Part shown: positions 16,106 through 24,933 of the stretch, piece after piece
Position numbering within the stretch: the first letter of the stretch is position 1
How the letters are laid out: each line of letters opens with the position of its first letter
Source of the DNA: Bacteroidota bacterium
Lineage (GTDB): Bacteria; Bacteroidota; Bacteroidia; Cytophagales; Cyclobacteriaceae
Assembly (NCBI GenBank): GCA_947470895.1
Contig: CANIVF010000009.1
Coordinates: forward strand, 1-64,000
Length of the DNA stretch: 64,000 nucleotides
Direction: 5' to 3'
Program-made: the position numbers and the translations under genes
Notes under the pieces: generated by a model
Seen by the model: the letters and a program-made list of their open reading frames with translations, nothing else
Databases searched by the model: none
What the model was told of the DNA's origin: nothing

Positions 16106-18172
16106 ATGGCAGACAAGGAAAAAGGAAAGAAGATCATACCTCCTAAGGTACCAAGACCAAACTATCAAATGTGGGTTATTCTGGCTTTGGTGGCGGTTAT
16201 TTTAGGTATCAGCTGGTTAAATAGAAGCGGTGAATTGGTAGAAATACAAAGCAGCCGCTTTGAAGATATGGTGGAGGCGCGCGACATCAAACGCATTGTT
16301 CTGATCAAGAACGAGGAGATGGTTGAAATCACGCTAAAACCAGAAGCGCTTCAAAACGCGAAATACAAACAAGAGATTGAGAAAAGTAGTCCATTGGGTA
16401 TAAAACCTAATGGTCCGCATTTCAAGTATAAAATCGGATCGATTGATAAATTCTATGAGCAATACGAGACGATTGTAAAAAATATCCCACGCGAGCAGAA
16501 AATAGATTTGCAAGTGGAAGATCGGCAGGATTACACCAATATGTTCTTCAACATCGGCTTCCTGGTGTTGCTGGTATTTGGTTTCTGGATGCTGATGCGC
16601 AGAATGACCGGAGGCGGGGGCCCTGGCGGACAGATCTTCAACATCGGAAAATCAAAGGCAGCATTGTTTGATGCCGAAAATAAAGTACGCATTACGTTCG
16701 CTGACGTTGCCGGACTGGAAGAAGCAAAAGAAGAAGTAAAAGAGATCGTTGATTTCTTAAAGACTCCACAGAAGTTCACTAAACTAGGTGGAAAAATTCC
16801 TAAAGGTGCTTTATTAGTAGGGCCTCCCGGAACAGGTAAAACCTTGTTGGCGAAAGCCGTAGCGGGTGAAGCAGGTGTTCCCTTCTTCTCTTTATCAGGA
16901 TCTGATTTTGTGGAAATGTTCGTGGGTGTAGGTGCGGCACGTGTTCGCGACTTATTCAAACAAGCGAAAGAAAAAGCGCCATGTATTGTGTTCATCGATG
17001 AGATTGATGCTATCGGCCGCTCACGCGGTAGAGGTCAGATGCCCGGTGCGAATGACGAAAGAGAAAACACCTTGAATTCATTGTTGGTGGAGATGGATGG
17101 TTTTGCTACCGACAGTGGTGTAATCATTCTGGCTGCCACAAACAGACCTGATGTATTGGATTCAGCGTTGATGCGTCCAGGTCGATTTGATAGACAAATC
17201 AGTATTGATAAGCCGGATATCTCTGGCCGTGAGCAAATATTCAAAGTGCACTTGAAGCCGATTAAACTATCCAAAGATGTGGATGTGAAAAAATTGGCTG
17301 CACAAACGCCTGGGTTTGCCGGAGCAGAAATTGCCAACGTGTGTAATGAGGCTGCATTGATTGCTGCCCGAAGAGATAAGAGTGAAGTTGACATGCAAGA
17401 CTTTCAGGATGCGGTTGACCGTGTAATTGGTGGCTTGGAGAAGAAAACCAAAATCATTTCACCCGAAGAGAAGCGAATCGTTGCTTACCATGAAGCAGGC
17501 CACGCTGTTGCGGGCTGGTTTCTGGAACATGCTGATCCACTCGTGAAAGTGAGTATCGTTCCTCGTGGTGTGGCTGCATTGGGTTATGCTCAATATCTAC
17601 CAAAAGAACAGTTCCTGTATCAGACCGAACAATTACTGGATGAGATGTCCATGACCTTTGGCGGACGTGCTGCAGAAGACATCGTGTTTGGTAAAATATC
17701 TACTGGCGCATTGAGCGATCTTGAGCGGACTACGAAGATGGCCTATAGCATGGTTACTGTGTACGGAATGAACAATGCCATCGGAAATCTTTCTTTCTAC
17801 GATTCGAAGCAATCCGACTACACTTTCAATAAACCATATTCAGAAGCTACAGCTGAAAAAATTGATATTGAAGCCAAGAAGATTATTGACATCGCATATG
17901 AGCGCACTAAGAAATTGTTGATTGATCATCGAGAGCATCTTGAAATCATTGCCAAGGAACTATTGGAGAAAGAGATTCTCTTCCAAAGTGACCTCGAGCG
18001 CTTAATTGGAAAAAGACCGTTTGCTCATCAAACAACGTATGAGAAATTCACTAACGCTAAAACTCCAGAGTTGAAGACGGCAGAACCATCAACCAATGGA
18101 TCTGTAGTAGAACCCAAGAGTGAAGAGCCTACCAAGGAGGCTACAGCCGAAGTTGCTCCTGATAAAGTGTAA
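16106..18172 (+). CDS. ftsH: ATP-dependent zinc metalloprotease FtsH
   Basis: This 688-residue membrane-anchored AAA+ protease degrades misfolded membrane proteins and selected regulators. There are two membrane spans (about 21-41 and 148-166) flanking the periplasmic domain, then the AAA module with Walker A GPPGTGKT at 239-246, Walker [13 protein letters not shown] and the second region of homology with RPGRFDRQI, and the peptidase with the zinc motif HEAGH at 462-466. The C-terminal tail is acidic and low complexity (rich in E, P, T), typical of the phylum. A strong terminator follows, ending the rsfS-ftsH transcript. Confidence 0.97.
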   Translation: MADKEKGKKIIPPKVPRPNYQMWVILALVAVILGISWLNRSGELVEIQSSRFEDMVEARDIKRIVLIKNEEMVEITLKPEALQNAKYKQEIEKSSPLGIKPNGPHFKYKIGSIDKFYEQYETIVKNIPREQKIDLQVEDRQDYTNMFFNIGFLVLLVFGFWMLMRRMTGGGGPGGQIFNIGKSKAALFDAENKVRITFADVAGLEEAKEEVKEIVDFLKTPQKFTKLGGKIPKGALLVGPPGTGKTLLAKAVAGEAGVPFFSLSGSDFVEMFVGVGAARVRDLFKQAKEKAPCIVFIDEIDAIGRSRGRGQMPGANDERENTLNSLLVEMDGFATDSGVIILAATNRPDVLDSALMRPGRFDRQISIDKPDISGREQIFKVHLKPIKLSKDVDVKKLAAQTPGFAGAEIANVCNEAALIAARRDKSEVDMQDFQDAVDRVIGGLEKKTKIISPEEKRIVAYHEAGHAVAGWFLEHADPLVKVSIVPRGVAALGYAQYLPKEQFLYQTEQLLDEMSMTFGGRAAEDIVFGKISTGALSDLERTTKMAYSMVTVYGMNNAIGNLSFYDSKQSDYTFNKPYSEATAEKIDIEAKKIIDIAYERTKKLLIDHREHLEIIAKELLEKEILFQSDLERLIGKRPFAHQTTYEKFTNAKTPELKTAEPSTNGSVVEPKSEEPTKEATAEVAPDKV

Positions 18173-18198
18173 CACTTAGAGTAATTAAAATCTTAAAG

Positions 18199-18230
18199 GC
18201 CTTTCGATGTTAAAATCGGAAGGCTTTTTT
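18199..18230 (+). terminator. Rho-independent terminator after ftsH
   Basis: GCCTTTCGAT pairs with ATCGGAAGGC (ten pairs including one G-U), with a six-base loop and six T directly after. It ends the ftsH transcript before lpxH. Confidence 0.9.
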
Positions 18231-18261
18231 CATTGAAACAGTTTTCACGTTATTTGCAGGT

Positions 18262-19032
18262 ATGGCCCATCAGATTCAACTGACCAACGGAAAGAAATTA
18301 TACTTCGCTTCAGATTTTCATCTGGGTGTGCCTGACCATGCATCAAGCCTGGCCCGCGAAAAAAGGATTGTAAAATGGCTGGATAGTATTTCGGCAGACG
18401 CTCAATCGATTTATTTACTAGGAGATATTTTCGATTTCTGGTTTGAATACCGACAGGCTATTCCGAGAGGTTTTATACGCTTGCAAGGAAAGCTTGCTGA
18501 GTTACGTGACAAAGGATTGCCCATCTATTTCTTCACCGGCAATCACGACATGTGGATGTTCGATTACTTTGAAAAAGAGATGGGCATCATCATCTTTCGC
18601 GAGCCTCAGGTGATACAGATTGGAAACAAAAAAGTGTTGGTCGGTCATGGCGATGGCCTTGGCCCTGGTGACAGTACTTATAAATTCCTAAAGAAGTTTT
18701 TTAACAGTTCCATTTGTCAATCGTTGTTTGCGCGCATTCATCCCAATCTCGGAATAGGCATTGCTAATTATTGGAGCAAACAAAGCCGCATCAGCAGCAC
18801 AAAAATGGAAGAGAAATTTCAGGGCGAAGAAAAGGAGTTCCTCCTCTCCTACTGTCGCGAACTGGAAAAATCATCGCATCATGATTTCTATGTATTTGGT
18901 CATCGTCATTTACCATTAGATCTTAAAGTGGGAGAAAACAGTCGCTACCTGAATCTGGGGGAGTGGGTAAACTTCAATACCTACGCAGAATATGATGGTC
19001 AGGAATTTTCGTTAAAGATTTTTAAAGCATGA
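18262..19032 (+). CDS. lpxH: UDP-2,3-diacylglucosamine diphosphatase LpxH
   Basis: The 256-residue calcineurin-like phosphoesterase should cut UDP-2,3-diacylglucosamine to lipid X in lipid A synthesis at the inner membrane. The metal-binding blocks are present in order: ASDFHLG (16-22), LLGDIFDFWFEY, FTGNHDMWMFDYF, VGHGDGLGPGD and FGHRHLPLDL. A helical cap segment (about 130-190) separates the last two blocks, as in LpxH. The gene after it overlaps by 4 bp (ATGA), so the two are coupled. The gene lies just downstream of the ftsH terminator and must have its own promoter in the 30-bp gap or rely on readthrough. Confidence 0.93.
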   Translation: MAHQIQLTNGKKLYFASDFHLGVPDHASSLAREKRIVKWLDSISADAQSIYLLGDIFDFWFEYRQAIPRGFIRLQGKLAELRDKGLPIYFFTGNHDMWMFDYFEKEMGIIIFREPQVIQIGNKKVLVGHGDGLGPGDSTYKFLKKFFNSSICQSLFARIHPNLGIGIANYWSKQSRISSTKMEEKFQGEEKEFLLSYCRELEKSSHHDFYVFGHRHLPLDLKVGENSRYLNLGEWVNFNTYAEYDGQEFSLKIFKA

Positions 19033-19838
19033 TCCGCAGAATAATTTCATCGCCATTCATTTTAATAATCATCTTCTCGCTTGTTCATACACAACAAGGA
19101 AAAACACAAAATCAAGTGACCAAACTAAAAGAGTGGAGTGGTGGAGAAATTGTAAATGTATCGGTGGACCGAATGGGTAATTTCTTTTTGCTTCCAAAAA
19201 AAGGAGGCATTAAGAAATATAGTAGTGATGGCAAGTTGATGGCTTCACTTCCAAAAAGAAAACCAACGTTGATTGAACCTTGGTATCATCCCAGCATTTT
19301 TATTTACGATTGCGCCACGCAAAACTATTTTTCGTATGGACGCTTCTTTGAAGAGGTGAAAGAATATAAAGTGGCTCCAGAACTAGCCATTGAGCCTTAC
19401 CTGATTTGTCCTACCCATGATAATCGATTATGGATACTCGATAAGGCAGACTACTCTTTAAAGAAAGTTAATCCACTCAAACAGGAGATGATTAATGAGT
19501 TTACCCTTGATTTAGGGTCTTCAACCCCCGAGTTTACCTATCTTAGGGAATATCAAAATCTGATTTTCCTTCAGGAAAAAAATTCCGGAATCTGGATCAT
19601 CAACACCTTAGGTAAAATCATTAACAAAATTGAAATCAATAAGTCAGCCAATTTTGGTTTCTTCGGTCAGGAACTTTACTACCTGGAAAATAACATCATT
19701 CAATTCGTTGATTTATTAACCGAAGTGAGACATGAACTTCCGCTAAATGGTGATTTGAAATTTGCTATCGTTACGGATGAGCGAATCCTCACGGTATCTG
19801 CCAAAAACAAAATCACCATATATAATTATATCCCGTAG
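19029..19838 (+). CDS. Secreted beta-propeller-like protein of unknown function
   Basis: The 269-residue product has an N-terminal signal segment (about 5-22) and no motif I recognise as enzymatic. The body repeats short strand units such as VSVDRMGNFFLLPKKGGIKK and YNYIP-type ends, with NRLWILDKADYSLKKVN, which suggests a partial beta-propeller like those of the 6-bladed NHL/YVTN kind. The start overlaps the lpxH stop (ATGA), so it is cotranscribed with lpxH; homologues in this position are common in Cytophagales as far as I recall. An envelope role is likely but the function is unknown. Confidence 0.75.
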   Translation: MIRRIISSPFILIIIFSLVHTQQGKTQNQVTKLKEWSGGEIVNVSVDRMGNFFLLPKKGGIKKYSSDGKLMASLPKRKPTLIEPWYHPSIFIYDCATQNYFSYGRFFEEVKEYKVAPELAIEPYLICPTHDNRLWILDKADYSLKKVNPLKQEMINEFTLDLGSSTPEFTYLREYQNLIFLQEKNSGIWIINTLGKIINKIEINKSANFGFFGQELYYLENNIIQFVDLLTEVRHELPLNGDLKFAIVTDERILTVSAKNKITIYNYIP

Positions 19839-19861
19839 GCAGTTAATTGCTCTTTTAACTG

Positions 19862-19877
19862 TGTTCATTTTTGAACA
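19862..19877. repeat. Inverted repeat TGTTCA-TTTT-TGAACA
   Basis: A perfect 6+6 inverted repeat with a four-base spacer lies upstream of the sigma-54 activator gene and about 60 bp before its candidate sigma-54 promoter. It could be an activator or repressor site; no run of T follows, so it is not a terminator. Confidence 0.4.
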
Positions 19878-19938
19878 TCTTTGTATGTATTAGCACAGAA
19901 AAAATTTCAAAAACTGCGTTTTCGGATGTATCTGATGC

Positions 19939-19954
19939 TGGCACAATTTTTCCT
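19939..19954 (+). promoter_or_regulatory. Near-consensus sigma-54 (-24/-12) promoter
   Basis: TGGCACAATTTTTCCT matches the consensus TGGCACRNNNNTTGCW at every fixed position except the G of the -12 GC dinucleotide. The site ends 29 bp before the GTG start of an NtrC-type activator, a suitable distance for a short leader, suggesting that the activator is made from a sigma-54 promoter. One mismatch in the -12 element weakens but does not exclude it. Confidence 0.5.
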
Positions 19955-19983
19955 CTCGTTGCTTGACTTAAACTTATACTACT

Positions 19984-21351
19984 GTGAATGAAGGTGGCAA
20001 AATCCTGATGATTGATGACGATGAAGACGTACTGCTCGCAGCCAAAATGCTGTTAAAAAAATCGAGTCATCAGGTCATCATCGAAAAGAACCCGAACAAA
20101 ATTCCTTTTCTTCTTAATAACGACTCCTATGATGTGATCCTACTGGATATGAACTTCAGCAAAGATACCACCAGCGGAAAAGAAGGATTTGAATGGCTGA
20201 AACAAATCAAAGAAAGAGAACCCAATGCTGTCGTGATTATGATCACAGCCTTTGGCGATGTAGAGATGGCTGTAAGAGCATTGAAAGAAGGAGCCACTGA
20301 TTTCATATTAAAACCATGGCAAAATGAAAAGTTGGTGGCTACTATTTCTACTGCGATCAAACTGAAGAAGTCATACAACGAAGTGGACAAACTGCGCAAG
20401 GCAAAGCAGATGCTGGAAGAACAGATCAGTCAACCCTTTCGTGATATTATTGGCCAAAGTGATGCATTAAAAGAAGTGTTTACGCTCATTGATAAAGTAG
20501 CTAAGACCGATGCAAATGTTTTAATCCTTGGTGAAAACGGAACCGGTAAAGAATTAGTAGCCCGAGCCATTCACCAGAAGTCGATGCGTAAAGATGCTTC
20601 CTTTGTTGCAGTGGATATGGGTGCCATTACCGAAACACTTTTTGAAAGCGAACTATTCGGACATAAGAAAGGATCATTTACCGATGCACGTGAAGACCGA
20701 CCCGGAAGATTTGAACTAGCCAATGGTGGTACGCTCTTTCTTGATGAGATCGGAAACCTGAGCATGAGCTTGCAAAGTAAATTACTGAGTGCGCTACAAT
20801 CACGCCAGGTAACCCGCGTGGGTTCAAATCAACATCTTGATGTAGACATCCGATTGATTTGTGCTACGAACATGCCGTTGCATCAAATGGTGAAGGAAGG
20901 GAAATTTCGACAAGATTTGCTTTATCGGATAAATACCGTTGAGATTACCATACCGCCACTCAGTGATCGTGTGGATGATATTCCGATGCTGGCCAATCAT
21001 TTCCTGAATCACTACGCTAAAAAATATAGAAAGGAAGTACTCTCGATTTCACCGGAAGCCATGAATAAGCTTAAGAAATATCCGTGGCCCGGCAACGTGC
21101 GTGAATTACAACACTCTATCGAGCGTGCCTTAATTATGGCTGACTCTAACACCTTGCAGGAAAGTGATTTTCTCTTTAGCCGCAAAGGCGGTGAAGAATT
21201 AGCAAACGATACGCTCAACTTAGATGAAGTAGAAAAGGCAGCAGTTGCCAAAGCCATTCAACTTCACAACGGAAATATTTCGAAAGCGGCAGATGAACTG
21301 GGATTAACGCGTGCTTCTCTATATAGGAGAATGGAAAAATACGGATTGTAA
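19984..21351 (+). CDS. Sigma-54-dependent response regulator, NtrC family
   Basis: The 455-residue protein begins at a GTG, needed to keep the receiver's first strand (GKILMIDDDED). The receiver domain (about 5-125) has D11/D12, the phospho-acceptor D55 (ILLDMN) and a conserved lysine in LKPW. An AAA+ domain (about 155-380) has Walker A GENGTGKE, ELFGHKKGSFTDA as the loop that touches sigma-54, and Walker B GGTLFLDEIGN. A Fis-type helix-turn-helix ends the protein (NISKAADELGLTRASLYRRM). The loop reads GSFTDA, not the textbook GAFTGA. Its partner is probably the NtrY-like kinase 3.6 kb further on. Confidence 0.95.
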   Translation: MNEGGKILMIDDDEDVLLAAKMLLKKSSHQVIIEKNPNKIPFLLNNDSYDVILLDMNFSKDTTSGKEGFEWLKQIKEREPNAVVIMITAFGDVEMAVRALKEGATDFILKPWQNEKLVATISTAIKLKKSYNEVDKLRKAKQMLEEQISQPFRDIIGQSDALKEVFTLIDKVAKTDANVLILGENGTGKELVARAIHQKSMRKDASFVAVDMGAITETLFESELFGHKKGSFTDAREDRPGRFELANGGTLFLDEIGNLSMSLQSKLLSALQSRQVTRVGSNQHLDVDIRLICATNMPLHQMVKEGKFRQDLLYRINTVEITIPPLSDRVDDIPMLANHFLNHYAKKYRKEVLSISPEAMNKLKKYPWPGNVRELQHSIERALIMADSNTLQESDFLFSRKGGEELANDTLNLDEVEKAAVAKAIQLHNGNISKAADELGLTRASLYRRMEKYGL

Positions 21352-21370
21352 AATAATTTCAATTACAAAT

Positions 21371-21407
21371 AAAAGCGTCAGGCATTTTTAAGTGCCTGAC
21401 GCTTTTT
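21371..21407. terminator. Terminator between convergent genes
   Basis: AAGCGTCAGGCA pairs perfectly with TGCCTGACGCTT across an eight-base loop, with A-run before and T-run after. It can act in both directions, stopping the activator transcript and the convergent BNR gene's transcript. Confidence 0.9.
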
Positions 21408-21426
21408 GTTAGCGGTTATTGTTGAT

Positions 21427-24400
21427 CTAATTATTCAACTTATTGGCTTTTATTATAATCTGTCCATTAAAATTGCTTTTGCGAAGTGATTCCTGAAATG
21501 CAGGAAGTTCCTTCTCAATTAGCTGATTAAACCTAGTCTGACTTTCATGCAATCTCTTTTGAAGTACCTGATGTACTTCTTTATGTTGATCAGCAGGTGC
21601 AAAGTCAGCAACCTCAACCACACCGCCCAGGTAGTGAAGTTTTTCAACAACCTGTGCAGGGAATCGTAGCGCGCCTTGCCCCTGTGGAGTGATGGTAAGC
21701 TGAAGAAGGTTTTTTTCGATATCAATCAACTGTTGCTCGAACGCATCAATAGTTTTAACCACTTCGGAATTTTTCTGGTCTTCAGCGATCGATTTAAGAT
21801 CAGCTCCTTGTCTTCTGATCCACTCCAATTGATTAACAATATCAGCTGCATTCGACATATCCTTCTTTATGTCCAACAATAGATTATTCTGCGCGATAAT
21901 GTCTGCTTCAGTACCTTCCGAGTTAGGATCTCGCAATACTTTTATAGGCTGATTGAATTCCTTTTCTCCTACCTTAAGTGTCACGGTGTACGTTCCGGGT
22001 TTTACTAAAGGTGAAATTCCTTTGGGTGATGATGGTGCAGGAATAGCACGCTTATCAGTCATGTTTGTCCAATCGGCATACAAAGGCTTATTGCGAATAA
22101 TAATAGAGGTAGAAGGATCTTCACGAAGATTCCACCAAACTCTGTTTACCCCTGTCTTACCTTTATGATACATTTTGCGAACGACTGCGTTGTTGGCATC
22201 TTTAATAGATATCATCACACTATCTTTTGAATCCGATGACAACCAATAATTAAGAGGTGCACCAATAGGAGGATTATCACCATCCGATTGATCATCAAAC
22301 ATTGCGAAAGGCCCGGTGATAGGATTGAAACGATAAACCTGGCGAGGAGCAAACAAATGTGCAGATGATGACGTTACATCATTTGTTAATTGTTGAAGCG
22401 GAGTGATGTCATCTAATATCCAGATACCGCGGCCATACGTACCAATCACCAAATCATTAAAGTGTTCCTGAACAGCAATCCAATACATGGGTGATGGAGG
22501 AAGGTTAGTCATCAGTGATTGCCAATGAAGTCCATCATCAAAAGAAACATAGAGTGCGTTTTCAGTTCCTAAATACAAAAGTCCTTGTCGTGTAGGATCT
22601 TCCCGAATGTTGCACGCAAAACTCAAATTACTTTTAGGAATACCATCTGTAATTTTTATCCAGTTTTTTCCAAAATCTTCGGTCTTGTAAACGTAAGGTT
22701 CAAAGTTACCTACCTGATGAAAGTCAACTGTCATATAGGCTTTACCTGCTTTCCATTTAGAAGCTTCTATGTTACGCACCGTGCCAAGTGGCGGAAGACC
22801 TTTAATGTTAGCCGTTACGTTTTCCCAATTAGCTCCCCCATCTTTGGTCAGTTGTACTATACCATCATTAGTGCCGGCCCAAAGTAGGTTTTTTTCTACA
22901 GGAGATTCGTCCAATGCATAAATAACACAGCAATATTCAACACCAATATTATCAGGCGTTAAACCACCTGATATGTTTTGTTTGCTCTTGTCATTTGTTG
23001 TTAAGTCAGGACTTACAACTTGCCAGGTTTGGCCACCGTTAGTTGTCTTATGAACATTTTGGCTTGTTACATAAACCGTGTTGTGATCATGGGATGAAAT
23101 CAACAAAGGAAACGTCCATTGAAATCTGTACTTTACATCCTTGGCTGCTGATCCAATTGTTGACTCTGGCCAAACTTCCACCTGACGAAACTGACGTGTC
23201 TTTTCATTGTACTTAACAACAATTCCTCCACCCGCTCCAGAACCAGAAGCACTTGACCATACTACATTAGGGTCAGCAGGGTCAGGCGTAGCAAAACCAC
23301 TTTCGCCACCACCTACATCGTGCCACTCGCCACGAGGTATTCCTGAATTTAAAAAATCTTCAGTAAAGAAACGACTCGGACCTTTTGTTGAAGGACCATC
23401 CTGCCGATTTGCGTAAACATAATACGGTATGTTATTATCCACGGTAACATGGTATAATTGAGCAACAGGTAGCTGAACTCTAAACCAGGTTTTTCCACGG
23501 TTCTGAGAAAAGGAAATGCCTCCATCACCCGCCACAGCTTGCCGGTTTCCGTTTGTGGGATCGATCCACATTTCATGGTGATCCCAGTTAGGTTGTGATT
23601 CTGCGATGTGTGTTGTCTTTCCACCATCTTTTGAATTACTATACGCACTTGCCATGAAGTAAATTTCATCCGGATTATCAGGGGTTACTTTGCAACGTGT
23701 ATAATAAGCACCTCTTCCACCAAGGTTCATGTCCTGACTCACAAGCATCCATTTTTCGCCACCATCATCGGAGCGCCAAAGCTCACCGCTCTCACCTTCT
23801 TTACCATTCATAGGTACACTATCCGATGTTTCAATCAAAGCATAAATTCTTTTTGAATCAGCTTTAGGAATGGTGAGTGAAATTTTTCCAACGGGTAGTT
23901 TTGGAAGTCCATTTCCTGAAAGACGTTTCCAAGTGTCTCCACCATCGCGGGTCACATAAATACCGCTGCCCTTACCTCCGCTTTGGCGGCCCCAGGTTTT
24001 AATATCGAGTTGCCACATGCCTGCAAAAATTATCCGAGGATTATTCGGATCCATGACCATGTCAGATGTGCCTGTGCTATCATTTACAAATAAAATTTTT
24101 GTCCATGTTTTTCCTCCGTCCATCGTTCTGAAAACGCCTCTGTCTTTTTGTGGAGCATAAGCATGCCCGAGAGATGCTGCGTAAACGATGTCGGGGTTTG
24201 TTGGGTGAATGATCATCCGGCTGATACGGAATGTGCTTTCGAGACCCATCTTAGTCCAAGTAGTTCCCCCATCGGTAGATTTCCAGGCCCCTTCACCAAC
24301 AGAAACATTTGAGCGAATATGCGGCTCACCCGTTCCGGCCCAAACAATTTCAGGATCCGATGGAGCTACTGCCAGCGATCCAATAGAATGAACTGGCTTG

Positions 24401-24663
24401 TCATCAAATAATGCTTTCCAGTTTACACCACCATCAACAGTTTTCCAAATTCCTCCAGATGCAGCTCCAACATAATACGTTAACGGATCCCCTGGAATTC
24501 CGGCAACAGAGATCACGCGGTTTCCAAGAGGGCCAATGTGTCGATAATTAAGAGATTTGAGTTTTTGCAAATCAACTTTCTGAGCAAAACTCGACATGCA
24601 GCCGGCAAGAACAAAAAGCAGAGCTGGAAAAAATAGTAATCTAAATGGTGAATGTTTTTTCAT
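21427..24663 (-). CDS. Large exported BNR/sortilin-like repeat protein
   Basis: The 1,078-residue protein has a signal that reads LLFVLAGC, so it could be lipidated at C22 or cleaved after SSFAQ. The first three quarters repeat Asp-box/BNR units such as SDDGGEKW, TRDGGDTWKRL, TKDGGANWENV and TEDFGKNWIKI, the pattern of VPS10/sortilin-like beta-propellers. The last 300 residues hold a strand-rich domain (LFAPRQVYRFNP) and a helical tail with coiled-coil character. Proteins of this kind are common in Bacteroidota and act as exo-enzymes or binders; I see no certain catalytic site. It lies inverted between the two halves of a two-component system. Confidence 0.85.
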   Translation of the reverse strand: MKKHSPFRLLFFPALLFVLAGCMSSFAQKVDLQKLKSLNYRHIGPLGNRVISVAGIPGDPLTYYVGAASGGIWKTVDGGVNWKALFDDKPVHSIGSLAVAPSDPEIVWAGTGEPHIRSNVSVGEGAWKSTDGGTTWTKMGLESTFRISRMIIHPTNPDIVYAASLGHAYAPQKDRGVFRTMDGGKTWTKILFVNDSTGTSDMVMDPNNPRIIFAGMWQLDIKTWGRQSGGKGSGIYVTRDGGDTWKRLSGNGLPKLPVGKISLTIPKADSKRIYALIETSDSVPMNGKEGESGELWRSDDGGEKWMLVSQDMNLGGRGAYYTRCKVTPDNPDEIYFMASAYSNSKDGGKTTHIAESQPNWDHHEMWIDPTNGNRQAVAGDGGISFSQNRGKTWFRVQLPVAQLYHVTVDNNIPYYVYANRQDGPSTKGPSRFFTEDFLNSGIPRGEWHDVGGGESGFATPDPADPNVVWSSASGSGAGGGIVVKYNEKTRQFRQVEVWPESTIGSAAKDVKYRFQWTFPLLISSHDHNTVYVTSQNVHKTTNGGQTWQVVSPDLTTNDKSKQNISGGLTPDNIGVEYCCVIYALDESPVEKNLLWAGTNDGIVQLTKDGGANWENVTANIKGLPPLGTVRNIEASKWKAGKAYMTVDFHQVGNFEPYVYKTEDFGKNWIKITDGIPKSNLSFACNIREDPTRQGLLYLGTENALYVSFDDGLHWQSLMTNLPPSPMYWIAVQEHFNDLVIGTYGRGIWILDDITPLQQLTNDVTSSSAHLFAPRQVYRFNPITGPFAMFDDQSDGDNPPIGAPLNYWLSSDSKDSVMISIKDANNAVVRKMYHKGKTGVNRVWWNLREDPSTSIIIRNKPLYADWTNMTDKRAIPAPSSPKGISPLVKPGTYTVTLKVGEKEFNQPIKVLRDPNSEGTEADIIAQNNLLLDIKKDMSNAADIVNQLEWIRRQGADLKSIAEDQKNSEVVKTIDAFEQQLIDIEKNLLQLTITPQGQGALRFPAQVVEKLHYLGGVVEVADFAPADQHKEVHQVLQKRLHESQTRFNQLIEKELPAFQESLRKSNFNGQIIIKANKLNN

Positions 24664-24933
24664 AGGATAGGCTTTTATTGCTAATTAAGGTATAGCCTAA
24701 TTAAAGGCGAAACAAGCTGTTATTTAATTCTTACTCTGATAATTTGCTGGACGGTTCAATTATAATCTAAGTAACAGGCATTCAGCTTATTTTAAATCTG
24801 ACTTATAGTAGATTAAAGATATTTTCAAAGACGAACAGATCGCGCTAAGATGGATGTTAATAAAAACCCAAATTCAAAAATCCCGTTTCAAATTAAGTGT
24901 TAAATAGCGTTATATTTCATTATCAACATATGT

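Noticed and set aside
16531-16995. 154-residue minus-strand open frame inside ftsH
   Set aside because: Opposite-strand shadow of a conserved AAA domain.
24682-24706. Imperfect palindrome around CTAATTAAGGTATAGCCTAATT upstream of the BNR gene
   Set aside because: Needs a bulge, has no T-run and is AT-rich; no support beyond that.
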